Shown here: positions 16,801 to 24,494 of the stretch, piece after piece
How positions within the stretch are numbered: the stretch's first letter is position 1
Layout: every line of letters begins with the position of its first letter
Origin: JBFMFH01 sp040752275
GTDB lineage: Bacteria > Acidobacteriota > Vicinamibacteria > Vicinamibacterales > JAKQTR01
Direction: 5' to 3'
DNA length: 64,000 bases
NCBI GenBank assembly: GCA_040752275.1
Contig: JBFMFH010000002.1
Location: 62,001-126,000 of the forward strand
Notes under the pieces: model-generated
The model's input: only the letters and a program-made list of their open reading frames with translations
What the model was told of the DNA's origin: nothing
Databases searched by the model: none
Translations under genes and position numbers: made by a program

Positions 16801-17361
16801 AACCGGCGGCTGGAGGACGACGCGCGTGAGGGACGCTTCCGCCAGGATCTCCTCTTCAGACTGGACGTCGTCCGCATTACGATCCCCCCGCTTCGGGACC
16901 GCCCCGAGGATCTTGCCGACCTGGCGGTGCGCTTCTGGCGTCAGGCCACCGGACGGGTTGGGAGCCATGCCATGCTGGCCCCTGCGGCGATCCGCGCGCT
17001 GACGCGGTACAGCTGGCCGGGAAACGCGCGCGAGCTGCAGAACGTGCTCAGCGCGGTGGCGGTACGAGCTCCACGGAGCGGGGCCGTGGGGCCGTCGTGG
17101 CTCCCGGCGACGCTGACCGGCGGCCGGCTCCCCGAGCCGGCGTGCCGCGGCACGCTGGCGGAGGCGCGCCGGCAATTCGACGAGCGGTACATTCGAACGG
17201 CCCTGGCCCGGCACGGCGGCCAGCGGGCCCGAACGGCCCTGGCGCTGGGTCTGACGCGCCAGGGCCTGGCGAAGCTGATCGACCGCCTGGGAATCGGAAT
17301 TGACGCTGGGCAGTCGGACACTCCCGCCACCATTCGGGATAGTCCTCCTCGCTGTCCCTGA
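13825..17361 (+). CDS. Very large sigma-54-dependent transcriptional activator (ATPase/TPR-like/GAF/AAA/Fis)
   Basis: About 1178 aa. The C-terminal third is a canonical enhancer-binding protein: GESGTGKE Walker A (about 880), the sigma-54 contact loop GAFTGA (about 927), GGTLLLDEVGEL Walker B, RQDLLFRLDV arginine-finger region, and a Fis-type helix-turn-helix near 1130-1178. In front lies a GAF-like domain (about 710-840). Residues 1-180 resemble a very degenerate kinase-like lobe, 180-340 an NTPase-like segment with a P-loop-like AGSGVTTLF (about 183), and 370-700 helical TPR-like repeats with many Ala/Arg. It should open sigma-54 promoters in response to a ligand or partner sensed by the N-terminal half. 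Start choice is uncertain: ATG 13783, 13825 or 13831. It is divergent from aroC; its target genes are unknown. Confidence 0.85.
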   Translation: MVMNRFLLRPQRAALDLATGSRVWITRRSIDQGEGPTAACLAGRIAALVHPALARLVDFGADGCGGWIEAWDLDGSDPRWAGAAQRTEEAVACARRALGVVGCHLVPGARIHVRTIAGRPVVVPTSGTTTLEEGPEPDSGRVERTIAAGIAVTRRVPAEYEGLVDLLDSSDASGPQTLKVAASAGSGVTTLFEMIAAAARCRGWVPVSGRLIDALDGVEMGADLAVLLRTRHVLVLQDLRAAGSAERRRRGNALARFLGGLDAGGGRPHLTLVASEWPAGPGLRLSPWSEAALARLAHNLDLPGPEWTRRLDAALRRAGGRPGAFVRALGLGTARHPEVPYARRSGIPTVVREDQPGAGPYARGRADPGMVRAREQARTGLSLAGRGRHADGARVLQGALGAMERRGADLDAGWTALALARILWRRGWLDQSRAALRRTHEHFTRAHETRGMIAGLVLQAWVAMHDDRLAEAESLLLTARAAADHAACDAHRAAAAVSLALCHRWQDRWAEAAAALDGLPGASGAAGVVADGPASEMVYAPVSPEGEKSPLPVGCPFAVAQVLRALVACGCGDVGRAARDLHALRDSIPAGALSSQGWFVDSVALRVHGALGDREAITRALGRGIALARSSREPLGALELRVAHAEALLDAGDSRAFGAALARLGRWRRARIPALHRRRIDALEQGRLEPRTVGPPGPSPFAHPQALSVLAACREGADERELINRVSDGVRKTLGAHAVTVFGAAEGVPDVLGRAGAAASAPRASMVTRVLACDLAIAPERTALGVEAAVPIRYGGLTVGVVHVRWTALGRPEPSAVRAALTAAALALAPAVRVRLDVRREADRAAEPQDELLGHSEAIEKVRAHVRSAAATPFPVLVQGESGTGKELVARALHRASPRRGRRFCAVNCAALGDELFEAELFGHARGAFTGAVAERAGLFEEADGGTLLLDEVGELSPRAQAKLLRAIQEGEIRRIGENVDRRVDVRIVAATNRRLEDDAREGRFRQDLLFRLDVVRITIPPLRDRPEDLADLAVRFWRQATGRVGSHAMLAPAAIRALTRYSWPGNARELQNVLSAVAVRAPRSGAVGPSWLPATLTGGRLPEPACRGTLAEARRQFDERYIRTALARHGGQRARTALALGLTRQGLAKLIDRLGIGIDAGQSDTPATIRDSPPRCP

Positions 17362-17364
17362 CCA

Positions 17365-18777
17365 CTACCTGGGGACAACCGGCTCCTTCGTGCGTCGCTG
17401 CAGGGCCAGCAGCGCACCGTTGCCGGGGTCGCGCTCAAGGCCGCGTCCGATCGTCCTGCGGGCTGCCTCGCCCTGTCCGGCGGCGATCTCGGCGGCGGCC
17501 AGTTTCGCGAGCAGCGCAACCGAGACGTCGGCCGTGGCGGCGGCCTGCTGCCACGCGCGGAGTGCCCGATCGGCGTCACCCAGCCGCTGCCGCGCGTCTC
17601 CCAGCCGCTCGAGCACGGATGCACGCCGTGACTGGGTCTCGGGGGCGAGCGCGACCCACCGTGCGAGTGCGTCGGCGGCCGACTCCCAGTGTCGGAGGCG
17701 CTCGGAAGCCACCGAGAGCCAGAGGAGCGCGTCGAGATCGATGGGCAGGGTGCGGGACGATTGCAGCAGCGCCGCCTCGGCCGCGGCGATGTCGCCGCCG
17801 GCCAGCAGGGCGCGTCCGTACAGGCCGAGCGTCTCGCTCGACGCACCCGGCTGTCGTGAGAGCGGCTCGAGTGCCTCGACGGCCTTGCGCAGGGCCACCC
17901 GATCGCGCCGCGGCTCGGCGGCGTCGAGCCAGACGCGGCCGAGGGCCTGGTAGATGCCGACGCTGTTCGGATACTGCTCGGCTGCCCGGCCCAGCAGCGT
18001 CACGGCGATGTCCGTGCGGCCGGCCCTGGCGTAGGCCAGCCCGACGGCGACCTGTCGATCGACCCGGTCAGGCTCAAGGGCGGCCACCGCCTCGAGCTGG
18101 GCAATGGCCTCCCGTGTGCGGCCGGCCAGCCGGTACCCGGCTGCCAGCTCCTCTCGCGCCGCCACGAGGGCCGGCGCGAGCCGGACGGCCTCCTCAAAGG
18201 CCTCCGTGGCCTCGCGCGTCTGCCCCCTGGCGTGCAGGCAGAGCCCGAGCACATAGTGCGCCTCGCCGAATCTGTCGTCCAGGTTGATGGCCTTACGGAG
18301 GGGCAGCAGAGCACCCGTTGCGTCGCCGGCGCGGTAGAGGGCGATCCCGAGCTTGCACAGGATGCGAGGGTTCCGGTCGTCCAGCTCCGCACAGGCCCGA
18401 TAGCTCTCGGCAGCCCGATCGTAGCGTTCGAGGGCGTGGTTGACGTCCCCGAGCAGCTCGGCCGGGCGCGTGGCCTGGGGATCGAGGCGGGCGGCCGCCC
18501 GCAGGTCCCGGAGCGCTGCGTCCAGCTCGCCCCGGCGGCGGTATGTTTCCCCACGCTTGAGGTACGCGATCATGGCGTCGTTCTTGAGCGCGATCGCGCC
18601 GCTGTAGGCCTCGATGGCGACGTAGGTTTGCTCGTCAGCAAGGGCTGCGTCGCCTTCTGCCATCAGCCGCTGGTACTCACGTTCGCGGCTCAGCGTGGTC
18701 AGCACGAGGATGCTGGCGACGACGAAGACCACCAGCGCCGACGCCGCCATCCACAGTCGGGTCATCGTCGCGACCAT
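17365..18777 (-). CDS. Membrane-anchored TPR-repeat protein
   Basis: About 470 aa. An N-terminal hydrophobic helix (about 5-26, LWMAASALVVFVVASILVL) anchors the protein; the rest is at least ten tetratricopeptide repeats in tandem (for example AYLKRGETYRRRGELDAALR, AHYVLGLCLHARGQTREA, VGLAYARAGRTDIAVTLLGR). These form a superhelical scaffold, probably on the periplasmic face. No enzyme motif is visible. ATG 18777 precedes the membrane helix; ATG 18765 is the alternative, and neither has a clear Shine-Dalgarno. It ends three bases from the sigma-54 activator stop, tail to tail. Divergent from the ECF sigma operon. Partner and process unknown. Confidence 0.8.
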   Translation of the reverse strand: MVATMTRLWMAASALVVFVVASILVLTTLSREREYQRLMAEGDAALADEQTYVAIEAYSGAIALKNDAMIAYLKRGETYRRRGELDAALRDLRAAARLDPQATRPAELLGDVNHALERYDRAAESYRACAELDDRNPRILCKLGIALYRAGDATGALLPLRKAINLDDRFGEAHYVLGLCLHARGQTREATEAFEEAVRLAPALVAAREELAAGYRLAGRTREAIAQLEAVAALEPDRVDRQVAVGLAYARAGRTDIAVTLLGRAAEQYPNSVGIYQALGRVWLDAAEPRRDRVALRKAVEALEPLSRQPGASSETLGLYGRALLAGGDIAAAEAALLQSSRTLPIDLDALLWLSVASERLRHWESAADALARWVALAPETQSRRASVLERLGDARQRLGDADRALRAWQQAAATADVSVALLAKLAAAEIAAGQGEAARRTIGRGLERDPGNGALLALQRRTKEPVVPR

Positions 18778-18860
18778 GGTAGCAGGACTTGGAACCTTTG
18801 CCCCACCTTCGTGTCTAACCTCAGTAGGCAGGCAGCCCGGTTGGCGCCCGGAAAGAGCAC

Positions 18861-18890
18861 CTGACAAGGGGTTCGGCGGGCTGCTATAGT
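18861..18890 (+). promoter_or_regulatory. Strong sigma-70-type promoter of the first ECF sigma operon
   Basis: CTGACA (18861-18866) and TATAGT (18885-18890), each 5 of 6 to consensus, are 18 bases apart. Transcription would start just upstream of the GTG 18907 ribosome-binding site (GGGAG, 18894-18898), leaving a very short leader. A vegetative promoter rather than an ECF one suggests constitutive synthesis with control through the anti-sigma factor. Confidence 0.65.
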
Positions 18891-18906
18891 GCAGGGAGAT
18901 GAAAGG

Positions 18907-19533
18907 GTGACCGAGGGAGCATCGGTGAAACCAGCACCCGCCCTGAGCTGGCCGGATGTCGCCGACCAGGAGGCCGTGATCGTCAGCCGCTGTGTCGAGG
19001 GCGACGAGGAGGCGTGCTCGGCCCTTGTGGCCCAGCACCAGCGACTGGTCCTGCAACTGGCCTTCCACCTGCTTGGCGACTACGAGGACGCCCGCGATCT
19101 GTCGCAGGACGTCTTCCTGCAGGTCTTCCGCACCATCGGCCGTTTCCGCCGGCAGTCGGCGATGCGGACCTGGATCTACCGCATCGTCATCAATCAGGCG
19201 CGCAACCGGCAGCGCTGGTGGCGCCGCCGGCGGCGTGCGGATCAGATCTCCCTCGACCAGCACATCGAGGAGAACGGCGACCGCTTGACGGCGGATGGGT
19301 CGCTGGACCCCCATCGGATGCTGAACCAGAAGCATCTGGCATCGCAGGTCTGGCAGGCGCTCGACGGGCTGCCCTTCGAGCAGCGGACCGCCATCATCCT
19401 GCGCGAGATCGACGGGTTGAGCTACGACGAGATCGCCTTCTCGCTGGGCATCGCCATCGGAACGGTGAAATCGCGACTGACCCGCGCGCGCGAGGCGCTG
19501 CGAGCCCGGTTGCGGGATGTGAGGGTGGCATGA
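18907..19533 (+). CDS. ECF-family RNA polymerase sigma factor
   Basis: About 208 aa. Region 2 (ALVAQHQRLVLQLAFHLLG, YEDARDLSQDVFLQVFRT, TWIYRIVINQARNRQRWW) binds core and the -10; region 4 (LDGLPFEQRTAIILREIDGL, YDEIAFSLGIAIGTVKSRL) binds the -35. GTG 18907 is preferred because GGGAG lies 8 bases upstream; a GTG at 18889 falls within the -10 promoter element. Its stop overlaps the anti-sigma ATG (ATGA), the usual arrangement for stoichiometric translation. The signal is presumably envelope-derived. Confidence 0.9.
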   Translation: MTEGASVKPAPALSWPDVADQEAVIVSRCVEGDEEACSALVAQHQRLVLQLAFHLLGDYEDARDLSQDVFLQVFRTIGRFRRQSAMRTWIYRIVINQARNRQRWWRRRRRADQISLDQHIEENGDRLTADGSLDPHRMLNQKHLASQVWQALDGLPFEQRTAIILREIDGLSYDEIAFSLGIAIGTVKSRLTRAREALRARLRDVRVA

Positions 19534-20312
19534 AGGCGCTGGCGTGTTCCGCCGTGCGGGCGCGGCTGTCCGCGTTCCATGACGGCGAGCTTCCGGTCGG
19601 CGAGCAGGTTCTGGTGGAGTCGCACCTGCGGATCTGCCGTAGCTGCGCGAGCGAGGCCGCAGAATTCGTGAGTCTGGGCGAAGCGATCCGGGCTGCCGCG
19701 GTCCTGCCGATCGGCACGGACGAGTTGAGCGCGTTCCAGGAGGACGTGGTGAGCCGGCTGGCCGCCGAGTACGAAGCGTCGGTACCGGTTCAGGTCGGGC
19801 ACTGGTTCGACGACATGCGGCTGGGGGTGGCTGCGCTCGGGTCCACCGCCGCGTCGTTCGTGTCGGTGATGCTGGTCGCCGGAATCTTCTACTTCGGCCC
19901 TCAGAGCCAGCGATCCGATTCGCTGGCAGGGGTCATGGAAGTGATGAGCGCGGCGCGCGCGACGACGACCGTGGGCACGCAGTTGCCGAGCCTGCCTTCG
20001 GCGGCCGTGATCTCGCGGGAGGTCTTCGAAGACGAGGACGCGGTCTTCGCGCTGGCTGCCGTGGTGACGCGCAACGGCCGGGTGAAGAACCTCGAGATCG
20101 TGCTGTCGGAACAGCGGACCACCGCCGAGCAGGAACGCGTGCTGCGACTTCTGGACCAGGTCTCCCGGGCCAGGCTTGAGCCGGCGATGATGGGAGGCTC
20201 CCCCGTCGCGGCGCGCACCGTCTGGCTCCTCGCCCACACGACGGTTCGCGCGAAACTGCCGCCCAAGCAGAGCTCCGTGCCGCGGGCGGCTGGCCGGACG
20301 GCCCTCATCTGA
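19530..20312 (+). CDS. ZAS-type anti-sigma factor with periplasmic TonB-C-like domain
   Basis: 260 aa. The cytoplasmic zinc-binding anti-sigma domain has Cys6, His17 and the H32-x3-C36-x2-C39 motif (HLRICRSC), followed by a transmembrane helix (about 98-122). The periplasmic end (about 150-245: FALAAVVTRNGRVKNLEIVL, SRARLEPAMMGGSPVAARTV) follows the pattern of TonB C-terminal domains, namely a strand with D/N-G-x-V, then R-F-x-P-A and G-x-P-V. It should hold the upstream sigma factor inactive until a signal reaches the periplasmic domain. Last eight bases overlap the converging propeller gene. The ZAS call is firm; TonB-C similarity is my reading of the pattern. Confidence 0.85.
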   Translation: MKALACSAVRARLSAFHDGELPVGEQVLVESHLRICRSCASEAAEFVSLGEAIRAAAVLPIGTDELSAFQEDVVSRLAAEYEASVPVQVGHWFDDMRLGVAALGSTAASFVSVMLVAGIFYFGPQSQRSDSLAGVMEVMSAARATTTVGTQLPSLPSAAVISREVFEDEDAVFALAAVVTRNGRVKNLEIVLSEQRTTAEQERVLRLLDQVSRARLEPAMMGGSPVAARTVWLLAHTTVRAKLPPKQSSVPRAAGRTALI

Positions 20313-22581
20313 TCGACCGGGCTGCGCGGGCCGGCCCCGAAGGGAGTTCGACCCGCGCGGTGGCCAGGTTGTTCATCACATCACCCGCCCGCAGGACGAT
20401 GCCGCCCCCGCCATTGGCGGGGAGCGCAACCGTATAGCGCTCGGCCTTGGCGTCCGCCATCCCGTCGACCGGGTAGACAGGGACCCACGGCCCGGAATCG
20501 ACCGAGTACTCCACCCGGTCGATCGACGAGTACGAGTCGGCGACGTCGAAACTCACCACAATCTTGCCGTCCTCACGTGCCACGCGCGAGATGCTGATCC
20601 GCGGAGCCGAGTTGTCGACATCGAAGGCCGCGCTCTCGAGTTCACCAATCAGGCCGGCGCCGGGGCTGTTGGCCGCGGCATCGGAGGCGGCGATCTTCAC
20701 GACGTAGGACCCGTCGGGCACCGACGAAGTGTCCCAGACCAGGATGGCGTCGGTGATGCGGTCACGCAGGGGGTACCACGTCGTGGCATCCGCGCGCCGG
20801 TAGAAGGCAGAGTACTCAAGACGATCATCGTTGGCGTCTTCGGCCCGCCAGAAGAAGGCCTGGAGGCCCTTCTGGTACAGCCGGCGGCTATAGGCCGGGC
20901 CCACCGACGGGCCCGGCTGGATGGCGCCGAGCGGCATCGAGAACACCGGGAAGCGGGACTCCTGCGGACCCTCGCCGATTCCCGCGATTTCGGGCTCACC
21001 CGTCGGGTACGGCTTCTGGAAGACCAGCCCTGGCGGATGCACCGTGATCGCCGTGACGCGGGGACGGACGTTCTTCTGGAGGTACGCGATAGCGAGAGAG
21101 GTCAGAATCGGCGGCGCTGTCGCCGGGCGTGACGCATTGCCTGCGCGCAGGACGGCCTTCCACTGCAGGTAGCGCGCCGACGGGCTCTTGATTGGCTCCC
21201 CGTCCGGTGACGTGTAGGGCCCGGCCCAGTCGCTCCACATCCCGCCCGGCGTCGGGGTGTTGCCGGAACGCGTGAAGAGCTGTACCGTTCCGGAGCCTGA
21301 CTCCGCCTGCCAGGACAACGTGCCCCAGGATGCAACGATCCCGGCATCCTTCACGTCGGATAGGTAGCTGCCCTCGCGCGCGGCGCCCTCCTGGAGCAGG
21401 AAGATCTTCCCTGGGTTCGAGGTTCCCAGGAACCGCTGCGGGCCCGCTGTTGCGATGGCCGTCACCTGTTGCACCGGCAGCTGGGTGACGAGCGTGGCGC
21501 TTGCGGGCGCTCCCGCCAGGCGGTAGACCCTGCCGCCGTTGCCGGTTGCCACCAGGATGCTGCCTCCTTCCTCGACGTGAAGGTCGAAGGGCAGATCCTC
21601 GCGCGATTCCCAGATCGCCTCCCATCCCCCCTCAGGATCGATTCGGTACACCGCGCCTTTGGGGGCGCCGGTGTCCGCAGGCTTGGCGGCGGGCGTCTGG
21701 CCACCGATGAGCGTGGGGACGTCCAGCACGGCGACGGCGGTGATCTCGGTGGAGACAGACGGCATGGGAGCGGCGCGTGCCGGCTCCGGCGAGGGTGCGG
21801 CTGGGCCGGACTCGTCCGGCGCCTTGCCGTTGATCGCGGCAGCGTACACGAGGCCGGCGCCGTCGACCCTCAACCCTCGAATCTCCCGGAACGGTGTATC
21901 GAGGATCACGAAGCCGCGCCCGGAGTCGTCGACGCGGAGGACCCGGCCCGGCGAGTCGCTCGCGACGAGAACGCGGCCGGCGCGATCGAGCGCCACCGAC
22001 GTCGCGTGCTTGGCCTCGGTCCGGTAGAAGACGTCTCCGCGACCCTCGGCATCGACGCGGTAGACGACGCCCTTCTCACCGGTTCCGACCAGCAGCCGGC
22101 CTCGCGCATCGAAGGCCAGAGACCAGATGTACTTCTCATTCGGATCGAAGAAGACCTCCGACTGCCCGGAGGCGTCGACCTTGTACACCTTGCCGTCCGG
22201 CGAGGTCCCGACGAAGAGCGAGCCATCGGCAGAGGCGGCCATGGCGTGTACCTCGAGCTCGCTCGCGTCGAACCAGGTCGTGGCCCGGCCTCGAGGGTCG
22301 ATCTTGAAAACCCGCCCGTCGTTGCCGCTGCCGGCGTACACGGAGCCGTCCGGGCCGACGGCCAGGCACCAGATGAACGGCTCGGTGGTCGCGTGGATCG
22401 GTGACAGCGCCGGCCCGAGCACGAGCCGGCCGTTGGGATCGATCGACAGGTTCTCGACATCGCCCTTCGCCAGATCGGCCATGGTGGCGACCTTCCAGAA
22501 CCGGGGCGACGAGGCATGCGTGGTGGCGACACAGGCCGCGATCACGCCCAGGACGACGAGCCAGACCGTTCGGGACGTCAT
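20305..22581 (-). CDS. Secreted beta-propeller protein
   Basis: About 758 aa from ATG 22581, which begins a signal peptide (MTSRTVWLVVLGVIAACVA, cleavage after THA-S). Repeats of about 45 residues with the pattern A-x-G-P-D-G-S-V-Y-A-G-S-G-N-D-G-R-V-F-K-I run through residues 60-400 (for example SLFVGTSPDGKVYKVD, RLLVGTGEKGVVYRVD), indicating one or two beta-propellers of the NHL/SMP-30 kind. The C-terminal half (about 430-750) is beta-rich, with fibronectin-like stretches such as VPDGSYVVKIAASDAAAN. No enzymatic residues are evident. It follows the S55 peptidase gene by 23 bases and likely works with it outside the membrane. Confidence 0.8.
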   Translation of the reverse strand: MTSRTVWLVVLGVIAACVATTHASSPRFWKVATMADLAKGDVENLSIDPNGRLVLGPALSPIHATTEPFIWCLAVGPDGSVYAGSGNDGRVFKIDPRGRATTWFDASELEVHAMAASADGSLFVGTSPDGKVYKVDASGQSEVFFDPNEKYIWSLAFDARGRLLVGTGEKGVVYRVDAEGRGDVFYRTEAKHATSVALDRAGRVLVASDSPGRVLRVDDSGRGFVILDTPFREIRGLRVDGAGLVYAAAINGKAPDESGPAAPSPEPARAAPMPSVSTEITAVAVLDVPTLIGGQTPAAKPADTGAPKGAVYRIDPEGGWEAIWESREDLPFDLHVEEGGSILVATGNGGRVYRLAGAPASATLVTQLPVQQVTAIATAGPQRFLGTSNPGKIFLLQEGAAREGSYLSDVKDAGIVASWGTLSWQAESGSGTVQLFTRSGNTPTPGGMWSDWAGPYTSPDGEPIKSPSARYLQWKAVLRAGNASRPATAPPILTSLAIAYLQKNVRPRVTAITVHPPGLVFQKPYPTGEPEIAGIGEGPQESRFPVFSMPLGAIQPGPSVGPAYSRRLYQKGLQAFFWRAEDANDDRLEYSAFYRRADATTWYPLRDRITDAILVWDTSSVPDGSYVVKIAASDAAANSPGAGLIGELESAAFDVDNSAPRISISRVAREDGKIVVSFDVADSYSSIDRVEYSVDSGPWVPVYPVDGMADAKAERYTVALPANGGGGIVLRAGDVMNNLATARVELPSGPARAARSIR

Positions 22582-22604
22582 GGTGGTGTCTGCTTTCCTC
22601 TGGG

Positions 22605-24446
22605 TCACGGACGTCGCCCGCTCCTGACGTTTGGGACAGGGAGGGTCCGCATGCCGCTGACCGCCTGACCCATCGGAATGTCCCACGAGCCCAGGACGAC
22701 CGACTGCATGGCGACCCCGCCACCGGCGCGGTCCCCCTGCAGGACGGTGAGGACCGACGACGGCAGCGCGGGCATCGGCTTGCCGTCGACCACGGCACCG
22801 GCGCCGAGGGTGTACAAACGCACGTACAGGGTGTTGTTACGGCGCAGGTGCTTCAACTGGTCCAGGAGTTGCTCGATCGAGATGGCGGGGGCAACCGGGC
22901 GGATGTCGCGCTGCTCCCACTGGGTGAGCCGCTGAGCGTCGGCGACGAGGAGCGTCAGAGGGCCGGCCGCGCCGGTCGGGATGTCAATCGGGACGGTCTG
23001 CAACATGTCCTCACCCCGCCAGGTGCGCAGGTGGACCTTGAGCGGCACCGGCCGTCCAGGGCGCACGTCGGTTGAATCGAGCCAGGCCCGCCGGATGGTC
23101 GCAACGTTCGGTCGCTCGAGGGTGGCGACATCGAGGTCGACCCGCTCGACCCGTACGGGCTCGATGTCGTTCGTCATCAACCCTGCGACCGGGACTGCCA
23201 CCGTCGCCGCGGCTGACGTCGAGGCCGACTCGCCGGTCAGTACGTCGTCGTACTCGACGACTCCGCGGTTCCGGATGGTCAGTCGGGTCCGGATGGCATA
23301 GGTGGCCGCACCCATCTGGCGTTCGTACGAGCCGAAGGCACTCAGCAGCGCCGCGTAGGTGAAGAGCGGAGTCAGCAGCGGGTCGTCGGCCAGCGCGAAC
23401 TCGAGCGTGCGCGACGCCCCGCGCGGCGTCCGGATCGTGAGCGAGACCGGAACGGTCTCAGGTGTGATCCCGAGTGTGCCGGCGACGGCCGTCACACGAT
23501 CCTGGACGATCGTGCCGATAATGTCGCCGGTTGACGTGACCTTGGTCGACGACATCAGACTCGGGAGGACCGTGTGCACGTATGCGCGCGTCATCGGCAG
23601 TCTCGCCGTGCCCAGATTGAAGAACGCGTGCCCGAACGCGTAGACGCGTGAGCCCTCGACATCCGTCACCGTCCCGGTGGCCGCCACGCTGAGATCGCCG
23701 CCCACGATCTCGACGCCGAGCGGGTCGCCCGGCCGAAGCTCGCCGTCGCCGCGTCCTGGCGGCAGGCCCGACTGGGCGACTCGCGGGACTGGAATGAACC
23801 CGGCCGGCCCCAGCGCGCCGAGCAACTGGTCCACGGCGGCGTCTCCGAGCGCTCCAAACGACACGGGGGTGGCGATCGGCGTGAGCGATGCGATCAGCCG
23901 CGGGTCGATGGGGCCGGTCGGTCCGAGGGTGCCGGCGCCCGGGGCGGCGAAGCCGAGGGGACGCCGAATCGCGGACTGAAGCGTGGCCAGGAATGCGGCC
24001 GGTGTCGCGTCCATCGGGACGGGCGGCACGCGTGTCGGGCCCGGGCTGCCCGCTTCGGTCGCCTCGATCATCTCCCCAATCGGGGTAATCCCGGCGATGG
24101 GCTCGGTGGGGAAGGCGCCGAGCGAATACGAGATTGCCCCGATCAACCTGCCGTCGATATACACCGGGCTGCCGCTCATGCCGGCGATGACGCCGGCCTT
24201 GGCCAACGGCCCGCCCTCGAGACGGGCCAGGATGAGATCGCGCTGAGGCCCGACGCTGTTGCGCAGCACGCCAAGGATGTGGACGGTGAAGTCCTCGAGG
24301 GCGGTGCCCTGGAACACCGTCCGGCCAATCCCGACCATACCCGGGCGGACCTCGTCGACGGACATGTGCCGCTGGAGGGCAACGCCCCCGGCCACCCACA
24401 GGGCGCACGCGCCTGCGGAAAGGACGAGGACGAGACGGGGTCGCAT
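22605..24446 (-). CDS. SpoIVB-type serine peptidase (family S55), exported
   Basis: About 613 aa. N-terminal signal or anchor (MRPRLVLVLSAGACALWVAGG), then the S55 hallmarks: EVRPGMVGIGRTVFQGTALE (32-51), GMSGSPVYIDGRLIGAI (89-105, catalytic Ser in GMSGSP) and GTVTDVEGSRVYAFGHAF further on. SpoIVB cleaves an intermembrane signalling protein during Bacillus sporulation; no sporulation gene is visible here, so this homolog must do something else, perhaps regulated proteolysis in the periplasm. It is longer than SpoIVB (about 430 aa), the extra being a beta-rich C-terminal region of unknown type. Divergent from aroDE with only 48 bases between starts; co-oriented with the propeller gene. Confidence 0.8.
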   Translation of the reverse strand: MRPRLVLVLSAGACALWVAGGVALQRHMSVDEVRPGMVGIGRTVFQGTALEDFTVHILGVLRNSVGPQRDLILARLEGGPLAKAGVIAGMSGSPVYIDGRLIGAISYSLGAFPTEPIAGITPIGEMIEATEAGSPGPTRVPPVPMDATPAAFLATLQSAIRRPLGFAAPGAGTLGPTGPIDPRLIASLTPIATPVSFGALGDAAVDQLLGALGPAGFIPVPRVAQSGLPPGRGDGELRPGDPLGVEIVGGDLSVAATGTVTDVEGSRVYAFGHAFFNLGTARLPMTRAYVHTVLPSLMSSTKVTSTGDIIGTIVQDRVTAVAGTLGITPETVPVSLTIRTPRGASRTLEFALADDPLLTPLFTYAALLSAFGSYERQMGAATYAIRTRLTIRNRGVVEYDDVLTGESASTSAAATVAVPVAGLMTNDIEPVRVERVDLDVATLERPNVATIRRAWLDSTDVRPGRPVPLKVHLRTWRGEDMLQTVPIDIPTGAAGPLTLLVADAQRLTQWEQRDIRPVAPAISIEQLLDQLKHLRRNNTLYVRLYTLGAGAVVDGKPMPALPSSVLTVLQGDRAGGGVAMQSVVLGSWDIPMGQAVSGMRTLPVPNVRSGRRP

Positions 24447-24494
24447 GCGCGCCGGTGATATGCTTGCCAACGGATCCTCGTCCTCGATTATGTC

